Assembly: GCA_001800315.1 (NCBI GenBank) | Contig: MGVE01000013.1 | Coordinates: 1-64,000 of the forward strand | Source of the DNA: Elusimicrobia bacterium RIFOXYA2_FULL_47_53 | GTDB taxonomy: Bacteria; Elusimicrobiota; Endomicrobiia; Endomicrobiales; XYA2-FULL-47-53 | Direction: 5' to 3' | Length of the DNA: 64,000 nt | Shown: positions 36,818-43,983 of the stretch, in pieces | Layout of the letters: each line of letters opens with the position of its first letter | How positions within the stretch are numbered: the stretch's first letter is position 1 | Notes under the pieces: model-generated | Told to the model about the DNA's origin: nothing | Database searches by the model: none | The model's input: only the letters and a program-made list of their open reading frames with translations | Program-made: the position numbers and the translations under genes

Positions 36818-37432
36818 TTACAACAGCAGCTTCTTCCTTGAAGCCACAAGGCCTAATAAACCTGTTCCAAGCAACATTAATGTCGCCGGTTCAGGAACAG
36901 CTGTTGCGGTAGTCACCTTAAATGTAACCCCACTATTGCGATAATGGCAATCAGGATCAACACCAAACCCAAAATCATCATTAGTGGCAATGTAATTCTG
37001 AAGGTCATCAATCAATCCGAGAGAACTGAATGAATAGACCAAGTCAAAATTACGCGCTACTCCGCCAAGAGGGTCACTCCATGTGCCGACAAGGACACCT
37101 TGTCCGGCAAACATATCATTAGTGTCTCCGTCCCAAACCCCATCTGTCCCGCTAAGCGTACCTAACACTGCTGAGTCAAGCAAATGAGTGTAGAGCATGT
37201 CCCCATCTTCAACAGCCCAGTCATAAATATTCTTATAAGTAAGAACCGCTTCCTCAATGTACTCAGTGGGAGCAAGGTTAAGCTTAAGACCCCATGTGTA
37301 GAAATAAGAATGATTCAAATCCCCTAAATCATACGGGGTTGGCTGATAAGTATAAATAGCCGACTGAGATACTCCTGTGAGCACGGCCATGACAGCCGAG
37401 ATTAACAACACTTTTACTAACGCTTTTTTCAT
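36818..37432 (-). CDS. PEP-CTERM protein
   Basis: 204 residues with a signal peptide (1-24, ending GVSQSA). The body is Asp/Tyr-rich without a recognised domain. The C-terminal signal is VPEPATLMLLGTGLLGLVAS with basic RKK (179-200), the standard substrate tag for an exosortase such as that at 32071-32928. A very strong ribosome-binding site (aaaggaggtg) precedes the ATG, suggesting high expression. Probably released from its helix and linked to the surface or the polysaccharide. Confidence 0.9.
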   Translation of the reverse strand: MKKALVKVLLISAVMAVLTGVSQSAIYTYQPTPYDLGDLNHSYFYTWGLKLNLAPTEYIEEAVLTYKNIYDWAVEDGDMLYTHLLDSAVLGTLSGTDGVWDGDTNDMFAGQGVLVGTWSDPLGGVARNFDLVYSFSSLGLIDDLQNYIATNDDFGFGVDPDCHYRNSGVTFKVTTATAVPEPATLMLLGTGLLGLVASRKKLLL

Positions 37433-37585
37433 TGTTTTTCACCTCCTTTGTTTGTGAAAGGGAAAACAGCACCCTGTGTATGATGTGCTCAGACCTGAGA
37501 CTTTTTTATTATTTACACACTGCTTTTAAAAATGAGAAATAAACAACAACAGACCGCGCAACAATCTGTCCGAGATACTCTTAGA

Positions 37586-38257
37586 TTATTTCTTTATTTT
37601 TAGTGCCGCGATGCCGAACAATCCGGTTCCAAGAAGGAACAGGGTTGCCGGTTCAGGGATAGGCCTGGGAAAACCGCCGGCGCTGCTGGTCTTGGGCGAG
37701 AAATCGTCTTTCCAGTCAATCATTCCATTTTTGTTTGTATCGGCAAGAGCGAAGAAATGGTCTCCCTCGGTCATGATGCCGGTGTATGAAATAGGAGCCG
37801 TGAACATATAATAGGTTTTATTGTCCAAGTCGTTTGTGGTCTGCCAGAGGGACTGGGTTTTAGGAAGCAGAGTATTGTAATAAATGCAAGAGGGATTGTT
37901 GTATCCATCTATCTGATGATCCACATTCTGGGTAAGCGCAAGCTGCTGGTTGTTAAAGTAGAGAGGAAAATTGTCGCCGCCCGTGTTTGAAATAAAGTAT
38001 ATGTCGTTCAGCCATGGCACATAAGAAGTGAATACGGTAAGGTTTGAGCCGGAAGGCCCGATAACAAAACCATGGTAATCGGGGTTCGCGGCGGGAACTA
38101 TGGTATCGGCGAAATACTGTATATAAGTCCAGTTGACGGCATCCGCGTCAGCATACGCGTAAGTACCCGCGGCTACACCCAGCGAAGGAGTAGCGTTTAC
38201 CGGAACCGTCAAAAATAATGCCGCTGCCGCAACCAAAAACAAAAAGATTCTCTTCAT
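37586..38257 (-). CDS. PEP-CTERM protein
   Basis: 223 residues from the ATG at 38257, which has ggggaa just upstream and begins a signal peptide (MKRIFLFLVAAAALF); the longer frame to 38302 adds 15 residues that spoil it. The body contains FALADTNKNGMIDWKDDF, an EF-hand-like loop that may bind calcium. The tail IPEPATLFLLGTGLFGIAA plus KIKK (199-223) is an exosortase signal. It lies 153 bp upstream of the other PEP-CTERM gene. Confidence 0.88.
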   Translation of the reverse strand: MKRIFLFLVAAAALFLTVPVNATPSLGVAAGTYAYADADAVNWTYIQYFADTIVPAANPDYHGFVIGPSGSNLTVFTSYVPWLNDIYFISNTGGDNFPLYFNNQQLALTQNVDHQIDGYNNPSCIYYNTLLPKTQSLWQTTNDLDNKTYYMFTAPISYTGIMTEGDHFFALADTNKNGMIDWKDDFSPKTSSAGGFPRPIPEPATLFLLGTGLFGIAALKIKK

Positions 38258-38450
38258 TAAACTTCCCCTTTTAGACACATATTCCACAAGATGACAACCC
38301 ATGATTTACAGCGGACACAGCAAAAACAAAAAACGAACAGACTCCCCCGAAAGGAAAGGGCCGCTTAAAGCTGCGGCCAAATGTTACTTAATTAATCCAA
38401 ATTTGTCAACGCCCTGCCAGACTGCGTACAATTTGATAAATAATATTACA

Positions 38451-38491
38451 AAACAAGAAACCAGGTTGTCAACAAACCGGGTTTCTTGTTT
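38451..38491. terminator. Strong hairpin, probably a terminator
   Basis: Perfect 12-bp arms AAACAAGAAACC and GGTTTCTTGTTT separated by 17 bases. On the minus strand it lies just downstream of the HTH gene (stop at 38531), so it probably ends that short transcript before the PEP-CTERM genes. Confidence 0.6.
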
Positions 38492-38530
38492 ATGCCACTG
38501 ATAAGAATTTTTTATCGTCTGAGGTGTTTT

Positions 38531-38842
38531 TTATCTGAAATAGTACCTTACGGGTTTGCTATCGCTTTCAGCGGAATAGCTGACGCGGCTGGGGCGCGAA
38601 CCATTGTCCGTTTTTATCACAGCGTAGACTCTCTTGAGCGAAATATTGAACAGTTCGGCTAATTCCTGAGCGGTTTTGCCCTGTTTGCTGAACTTTTTAA
38701 TCGCGGCGTTTCTATGGACAAGAAATTGTTTATCCCTGAAACCATAATTGCCCCTTTTGGGTATCCAGATTCTCTTTCCCCCAAACTCGGCAATCAGTTT
38801 TTTATAGTTTTTCTCATCAAGCACCTCGCGCAAATGCTTCAC
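38531..38842 (-). CDS. Mor-like small HTH protein
   Basis: 103 residues from a GTG at 38842, which has GGAGGT at 7 bases; the ATG 15 bp further up has no site of its own. The middle reads GGKRIWIPKRGNYGFRDKQF followed by a helix-turn-helix (KTAQELAELFNISLKRVYAV). This resembles the C-terminal half of the phage Mu Mor/C activator family and the Mor-like regulators found in genomes. It stands at the head of the whole co-directional exosortase/polysaccharide locus and may regulate it, although a hairpin (38451-38491) separates them. Confidence 0.65.
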   Translation of the reverse strand: MKHLREVLDEKNYKKLIAEFGGKRIWIPKRGNYGFRDKQFLVHRNAAIKKFSKQGKTAQELAELFNISLKRVYAVIKTDNGSRPSRVSYSAESDSKPVRYYFR

Positions 38843-38857
38843 GGGGATTACCTCCAT

Positions 38858-39276
38858 TGTGTATTATGGTTATGGCAATTCCCATGGTAAAACAGTAAAA
38901 CTAATTGTGAAATAGTTGTGAAATGCTCAACAACTTACTGCATTTAGGGACATCACAAACCCGAAAAAACGAAGCCTGCCGTCATCCGAATGTTTCTGCA
39001 TGGAATCCATCAAGGCCTATCATCCCAGAACCGTTCAGTCTGGGATCCAGAAAAATCTCTGGATACCAGCTTCCGCTGGTATGACGACACAGAAGCGCCG
39101 TTCACTTAAAGCTTACAACTTGAGTCAATTGCGAGTATTACACCCCCGGGGTGGAATTCGGGAACAGAACTGTTGTTCTTTTCCCGCATGGATTTCAGCG
39201 GCTTCAGTATGTTTCTGGAGTTTAGTGAGGCTGGAATGCCTTAACTTTCATTGGCGGGAGATTACGAAACACCGAA
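38858..39276. other. Gene-free stretch with short repeats
   Basis: No credible gene. It contains an atcccagaaccgttcagtctgggat-type hairpin near 39022-39050 and the ataccagcttccgctggtat hairpin near 39063-39083, both members of families seen elsewhere. Upstream of the HTH gene the sequence is AT-rich (38875-38940), so its promoter should lie there, but no clear -35/-10 pair stands out. Confidence 0.6.
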
Positions 39277-40074
39277 TCAATTACGGGCGAGACGAATTAT
39301 TCTGACAGAGCCGAGCGTCACGGCAACTGCGATAAAAAAACCAATAATCAAATCCGGCAGGTTGGATTTCAGCAAATACACAAGTATACCCGCCATTATA
39401 ATGCCGGCATTTACCAGCACATCGTTAGCGGAAAATATCCAGCTTGCTTTCATATGCGTCTCTCCGTGTCGGTGCGGGGTTATCAGGTAAAGGCAGTACG
39501 CGTTGGCAAGAAGGGCCGCGCATGAAACGGTAATCATGGCAACGGATACAGGGTCGCTGCCGTATATGAATTTACCTATGACCTGAGCAAAAAGGACAAC
39601 AGCCAGCGTCAGCTGGGCAAGCCCGCTGAATAGAGTCACGCGGTTTTTCGCGCTTTGAGCCCTGCCTACGGCGTAGAGAGCGAGCGAATAAACGCTCGCG
39701 TCGGCCAGCATGTCCAGGCCGTCCCCGAACAAACCCATAGAGTCAAAAATTATACCGGCTGCCACCTCAGCAAAAAACATTGCCGCGTTTATCGCGAGCA
39801 GAATTATCAGGGTGCGGCGCTGGGCCTCATCGGTCCCGGGAACAACAACTGCTCCGGTATACTGCGCGCTTGACACCAGTTGCGCGTCCAAAGACAGCTC
39901 ATTAATCTTGTTGATTACGGTTTCGGCTTCTATTTCATGATATACCGTGAGCGATTTGGCGGGAATATCAAACTCCAGAAGCTTTATGCCGGCGATTCCC
40001 GACAAAACTCCGCGGATCTGAACCTCTTCGGAGGGGCAGTCCATCTTGTTTACCAGCAAAGTTGTTTTAAGCAT
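39277..40074 (-). CDS. CDF-like cation transporter with N-terminal HMA-like domain
   Basis: 265 residues. The first 70 residues form a ferredoxin-fold HMA-like domain starting LLVNKMDCPSEEVQIR, where the usual metal pair CxxC is reduced to one cysteine. Six helices follow with LFGDGLDMLADASVY and SANDVLVNAGI, the Asp-rich metal positions of cation diffusion facilitators. It probably exports a divalent metal by proton exchange. The start overlaps the end of a truncated glycosyltransferase frame by 8 bp. Confidence 0.8.
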   Translation of the reverse strand: MLKTTLLVNKMDCPSEEVQIRGVLSGIAGIKLLEFDIPAKSLTVYHEIEAETVINKINELSLDAQLVSSAQYTGAVVVPGTDEAQRRTLIILLAINAAMFFAEVAAGIIFDSMGLFGDGLDMLADASVYSLALYAVGRAQSAKNRVTLFSGLAQLTLAVVLFAQVIGKFIYGSDPVSVAMITVSCAALLANAYCLYLITPHRHGETHMKASWIFSANDVLVNAGIIMAGILVYLLKSNLPDLIIGFFIAVAVTLGSVRIIRLARN

Positions 40075-40291
40075 TTATTTCCTTCCAAAAGTCGTAAAAT
40101 ACCGGAACGCTGAAGGGGTGGAGCGGAGAGGAGTTAATAGCGCGCGCCGCGCTTAGAAAGGAGACATCGTCAATATGGAAAAGTTTGGCTATAAAAGACA
40201 GGTAAGCGGCAAGAGAATACAATACTATTGAGAGGAGAGGATGCTCTGTCAGCCATTTGTTTGACGAAACATATATTGTTGACTTTTTCAT
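40067..40291 (-). pseudogene. 5' fragment of a PMT-like glycosyltransferase
   Basis: About 74 codons from the ATG at 40291. A hydrophobic segment (HPLLSIVLYSLAAYLSFIAK) is followed by FHIDDVSFLSAARAINSSPL and HPFSVPVFYDFW. This pattern (acidic DD followed by A-x-x-I-x-x-x-P-L-x-P) opens the PMT/ArnT family of membrane glycosyltransferases, which are normally over 450 residues. The frame stops at the start of the CDF gene, so the rest is lost. A short genuine protein cannot be excluded. Confidence 0.45.
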
Positions 40292-40297
40292 TGGCAA

Positions 40298-40737
40298 TCC
40301 AAAATTTGATTCAATTGAAAAACCCTTAAAAATGCCCTGTCGTTGCGATCTCCCAAAGGGAAAGAAGCAATCGCGATGTTAAGACGAGATTGCTTCCCGC
40401 CACTGAACCTTCGGCGGACTGTCGCGTCGTTGCACTCCTCGCAAAGACGGGCTGAAACACTTTTTCAACTGAATCAATATATTAATCATCACGGCGCGGT
40501 TGCGAAAGTATACGGGTAATTCACGAATAACAGACTCATTATTCCCAGATCCTCAGATAGCGCCCAGGGGTTAACGGTGAAGATTTCACCGGACAGGCAA
40601 AGTCACCCTGAATGAAGTGAATGGGTCTCGCTTTTCATCCCACGACGAGATTCTTCGTCCGCCGCGGCGGACTCAGAAGGACCGTGCCGCCCTGCCGGAG
40701 GATTAGGGTTATTGAACGCCGCGCTCAGGCCGGCCGG
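40298..40737. other. Gene-free stretch
   Basis: No complete gene. It holds one ctcccaaagggaaagaagcaatcgc-type repeat near 40350-40375 and G/C-rich hairpins near 40660-40735 (gtccgccgcggcggac). On the minus strand a frame of about 35 codons (around 40490-40595, containing GEIFTVNPWALSED) has no start codon and may be the end of a lost gene. I considered a riboswitch for the radical SAM genes, but those end here rather than begin. Confidence 0.5.
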
Positions 40738-42039
40738 TTAAGCGCTGACCTGCCTGGAAATATCTCTTTTCCCGAGGCCGCCCGTAACCAGATTGCGCAA
40801 AAGATGCGGCCGACTGAGCAGCCAAACGGTACGCTCAAAAAGTTTTCCGGGAAGCCTTCTTTTGAAATATCCGGAAAGCGCTTCGTATGAGCCGCGCACG
40901 CCCTCTTCCAGCTCGGCGGGCGTCATGTTTTTCGGGACAAACATGGCGTTAGACCAGCCGTAATGAGTCCGGTCTTTGCTTTCAAGCAGGCGGCCTTCGG
41001 CCTTAAATTGTTCAAAAAGCTTTGTTCCCGGATAGAGCGTGAGAATATACATATGCACATCGTCAATATCAATTTCTTTTATCACCTCAACGGTGCGGCT
41101 GAATATATCTTTATCGTCGGTGTCAAAACCGAACATAAAAAAGCCCGTCACAAGAATCTTGTGTCTGTGCAGTTTGGCTATAATGCCTTTATATTTTTCT
41201 ATGCTGTTCTGCCGAATATCTGCCCACTCAAGCGATTTTGGATTGACGGTCTGAAAACCTATCTGAACATTAAAACAGCCCGCGTCCGCCATTTTTTTCA
41301 GCAAAACTTCGTTGTCGGCGATGGTTGTCGGGGCCTGAATGGACCAGTCCTTCTTTAAAGGCGCTATTCTGTCAAACAGCTCCATGGCGTAGCTCTGGTC
41401 CGCGAAAAGGTTATCGTCAACAAAAAAAATCGTTTTCTGCTTAATATTTTTGATTTCCTCATAGACCAGGTTTATATCCCTTTTCCGGTAGGCGCTCCAG
41501 GGCACGCTCGGCAGGTAGCAGTATTTGCATATGTTAGGACAGCCGCGCGTCGCCTGAACGCAGGCGACCCAGGATTTTTCGTTTAAAAGCTCTCTCTTGG
41601 GAAAGGGTACATCGTTCATATCCACTATTTTGTCGCTTCTATATATTCTTTTCAGCGTTCCCGCTCGCGCATCCTCTAAAAGACCTTTCCACACATATTC
41701 AACCTCGCCCGCGACAACTGCATCGCAATGCTCAAGGCATTCTTCCGGAAGCAGAGTCGGGTGAACGCCGCCGAAAACAACTTTCGCGCCCGTCTTTCTG
41801 AAAGCATCTGCTATCTTATAGGCCTGCTGGGAGGTAAAGGTAGTTACGGTTATGCCGACAAGGTCAAACTTATCCTTAAAAGGTATCTCATCCCAGTCGT
41901 TATCAATAACGGTTACCTTGTGGCCCTCGGACAAAGCCGCGATAATGCCCAGATGTATCGGGGTAAACCTGATGTTGTCAAGCATCCGGTATATCCCGCC
42001 CTTTATAAACCATTTAGGCTTGACAAGAAGAATATTCAT
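40738..42039 (-). CDS. B12-binding-domain radical SAM protein
   Basis: 433 residues. The N-terminal B12-binding Rossmann domain (1-130) includes VVFGGVHPTLLPEECL. The radical SAM core follows with the 4Fe-4S motif RGCPNICKYCYLP, giving the CxxxCxxC cluster, then FFVDDNLF and FNVQIGFQTVNP. The C-terminus resembles the DUF4070-type tails of the BchE-like group. No substrate can be given. It overlaps its partner upstream by 4 bp, so both are made together. Confidence 0.82.
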   Translation of the reverse strand: MNILLVKPKWFIKGGIYRMLDNIRFTPIHLGIIAALSEGHKVTVIDNDWDEIPFKDKFDLVGITVTTFTSQQAYKIADAFRKTGAKVVFGGVHPTLLPEECLEHCDAVVAGEVEYVWKGLLEDARAGTLKRIYRSDKIVDMNDVPFPKRELLNEKSWVACVQATRGCPNICKYCYLPSVPWSAYRKRDINLVYEEIKNIKQKTIFFVDDNLFADQSYAMELFDRIAPLKKDWSIQAPTTIADNEVLLKKMADAGCFNVQIGFQTVNPKSLEWADIRQNSIEKYKGIIAKLHRHKILVTGFFMFGFDTDDKDIFSRTVEVIKEIDIDDVHMYILTLYPGTKLFEQFKAEGRLLESKDRTHYGWSNAMFVPKNMTPAELEEGVRGSYEALSGYFKRRLPGKLFERTVWLLSRPHLLRNLVTGGLGKRDISRQVSA

Positions 42040-43262
42040 TTTCCCGTCAGGGCTCCCACCGCGCTTTTAAAATAATCTTTCATTTTATTTATGACGCGGC
42101 CTCGCTCCGGCAGGCTTTGAGCAGTTTTCTCAGTATTAAACAAAGAGCTCCACGGCTCGCGCCTTGAAATAAAATTAATGAACCTGTCGGCGTTTTTGTT
42201 CTGCATTTCCTCGTGTTCCGACCTGGTATTCTCGTCCTCGGGTTCAAAGAAGCAGTTCGGGTCGGATTCAAGGTAATCGCCGGTCTTGTAATATGCCACG
42301 GCGCGGCAGCCGCCGCAGGTGGACTTATACCTGCATTTGCCGCACTTGCCCTTCAGAGAGTTTCTTTCCCGAAGGCTTAAAAGCACGGCGTTGGTGTTTA
42401 ATATGGAAAGAAGCGGCGTTTCGCGCACATTGCCGCATTTGACTTCGCTGTCAAGCAGCTGCACGCAGGGCGCGACATCTCCCTCGGCGTTAATGCCGAC
42501 AAAACCTTTCGCGGCCTGACAGCCGAACTGCCCTATGCTTACATTGAGCTGTTTTTGTTTGGCTTCAAGAAATTCAGGGCCGGCGAAGAAGGGAGCGTAG
42601 CTTACATAGGAAAGATGATAGTCCCGCAAAACCGGATGGATGACATCTTTCATGTCCTGCGACGAGAACAGGAGTTCGGAATAGTCTTTTCCGGAACCGC
42701 GAAGCACGAAAGGCGACCTGAGCACCGGTATGCCTTTGCTCTTAAGAAACCCTATGGTCTCTTTAAAGGTATGCAGGTTGCTCTTGCTAATGGTTGAAAT
42801 GAAGAAAAAATTTATTTTTTCGCCGGCGCAGAGTTTGGCGGCCTTAACAACGGTATTAAGGCTGTCGTCGCGGCTCCATTCATGTATTTTGGACTCAAGC
42901 GAATTGAGCGAAAACACAAAAATAACTTTATTGTCCGTGGCCTCTTTAATTTTTAGAAGCAGCCCCTTGTCAAGTTTGGTGGCGTTAGTGTTGATAAACG
43001 ACCACATCCCTTTCCGCGCGGTATAACCGAGAATTTCAAGAGCGTCGGGCCTGAGCAGAAACTCGCCGCCCGAGAACGCCATCGCCGGATGCGAGCAGTA
43101 ATCCTTAAGCTGGTCAATGACCAGGCGCTTAATCTCCTCCGTGGTAAGCTCGGCGCCGCGCGGCTTATTGGTTGTCCTGGTCATACAGTAGGGGCAGTTG
43201 AGATTGCACTCACGGGTAGTCTCAAAATAACATAAAAAGAATTTCTTTCGCTCTGACAGCAT
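42036..43262 (-). CDS. Radical SAM/SPASM-domain protein
   Basis: 408 residues. The N-terminal TRECNLNCPYC holds CxxxCxxC, followed by AFSGGEFLLRPD and the SAM-binding strands. The C-terminal SPASM region has cysteines in FGCQAAKG, GDVAPCVQL and KCGKCRYKSTCGGCRA, expected to hold two auxiliary clusters. Such proteins mature ribosomally made peptides or modify enzymes; here no small precursor gene is visible. The tail after residue 355 is charged and family-specific. It overlaps the B12-type radical SAM gene by 4 bp. Confidence 0.85.
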   Translation of the reverse strand: MLSERKKFFLCYFETTRECNLNCPYCMTRTTNKPRGAELTTEEIKRLVIDQLKDYCSHPAMAFSGGEFLLRPDALEILGYTARKGMWSFINTNATKLDKGLLLKIKEATDNKVIFVFSLNSLESKIHEWSRDDSLNTVVKAAKLCAGEKINFFFISTISKSNLHTFKETIGFLKSKGIPVLRSPFVLRGSGKDYSELLFSSQDMKDVIHPVLRDYHLSYVSYAPFFAGPEFLEAKQKQLNVSIGQFGCQAAKGFVGINAEGDVAPCVQLLDSEVKCGNVRETPLLSILNTNAVLLSLRERNSLKGKCGKCRYKSTCGGCRAVAYYKTGDYLESDPNCFFEPEDENTRSEHEEMQNKNADRFINFISRREPWSSLFNTEKTAQSLPERGRVINKMKDYFKSAVGALTGK

Positions 43263-43416
43263 AGTGTATAGGCCTCGTTAAATATATTTACGGAAAGGCC
43301 CGACAGCGGCCTCGCACAGAAAATATATTGTATCTTTTTGCCCTGTATTTAGCAATTGACTTCTCGGAAAGTGCCCAGGCGGATGGGATAAAAAACATAC
43401 TGGACGGCGGGGATCA

Positions 43417-43809
43417 TCATAACGACGCTATCGTGACATTTTTAATGCGCTCTCTAATGGTGCCTTCCAGCTCAAGAATTATACACCGCAGAGAACAAGA
43501 AGCGCGGTTACCGCACAATTTCTTTCCGAACAGGCAATCGCCCAGGCTCACTGGCCCCTGAAACATAATCATAATATCAACCAGCAGTATCTTGTCCAAG
43601 GGAGTAGTTAAAACAAAACCTCCCCCCTTGCCTTTGGTAGATGTCAAGGGGCCCTTCCTGGCAAGCACCTGGAGGATCTTTCTTACAAAAGCCACCGGTA
43701 TGCCCAGCTCTTTTGAAAGCTCAATAGAAGCCGCGGACCTGCCTGGCTTTTCGGCTATCGCCTTCAATATTCTTATAGCGTAATCGGTTTCTCTGGTGAT
43801 TAATTTCAT
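43417..43809 (-). CDS. Rrf2-family Fe-S transcriptional regulator
   Basis: 130 residues. The winged helix starts MKLITRETDYAIRILKAIAE, with recognition-wing sequence TSTKGKGGGFVLTTP. A cysteine cluster at the C-terminal side (DCLFGKKLCGNRASCSLRC) can ligate an Fe-S cluster as in NsrR or IscR. It is divergent from hcp, and both promoters carry the same operator-like inverted repeat, so it most likely represses hcp and itself and is relieved by nitric oxide or a redox signal. The stimulus is inferred from the partner gene. Confidence 0.88.
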   Translation of the reverse strand: MKLITRETDYAIRILKAIAEKPGRSAASIELSKELGIPVAFVRKILQVLARKGPLTSTKGKGGGFVLTTPLDKILLVDIMIMFQGPVSLGDCLFGKKLCGNRASCSLRCIILELEGTIRERIKNVTIASL

Positions 43810-43824
43810 AACATTCCCGTCTGT

Positions 43825-43854
43825 TATAATACAACTTGGGTACTATTTTGTCAA
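43825..43854 (-). promoter_or_regulatory. Promoter and operator of the Rrf2 gene
   Basis: On the minus strand: -35 TTGACA (43849-43854), 17-bp spacer, -10 TATTAT (43826-43831). Across spacer and -10 lies AATAGTAC-N7-GTATTATA (43825-43847), the imperfect version of the site in the hcp promoter. Transcription would start near 43819, about 10 bases before the ATG. Confidence 0.8.
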
Positions 43855-43904
43855 TGCATAATATTTTACAAAAATATTCCCTGCATAAATATTTTTACTG
43901 CACC

Positions 43905-43934
43905 TTGACATAATAATACTATTTTGGTATTATT
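43905..43934 (+). promoter_or_regulatory. Promoter and operator of hcp
   Basis: -35 TTGACA (43905-43910), 17-bp spacer, -10 TATTAT (43928-43933). A perfect inverted repeat AATAATAC-N7-GTATTATT (43912-43934) covers the spacer and -10, so a bound dimer would block RNA polymerase. It matches the divergent site at 43825-43847. Confidence 0.85.
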
Positions 43935-43983
43935 CAAATGAACTTTAAAATGCCCTGAAGCTTCAGGGAACAGGAGAAGATTA

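Noticed and set aside
40490-40735. Possible riboswitch near the B12-binding radical SAM gene
   Set aside because: It lies at the 3' end of that gene, not the 5' end, and no B12-box or other consensus could be traced.
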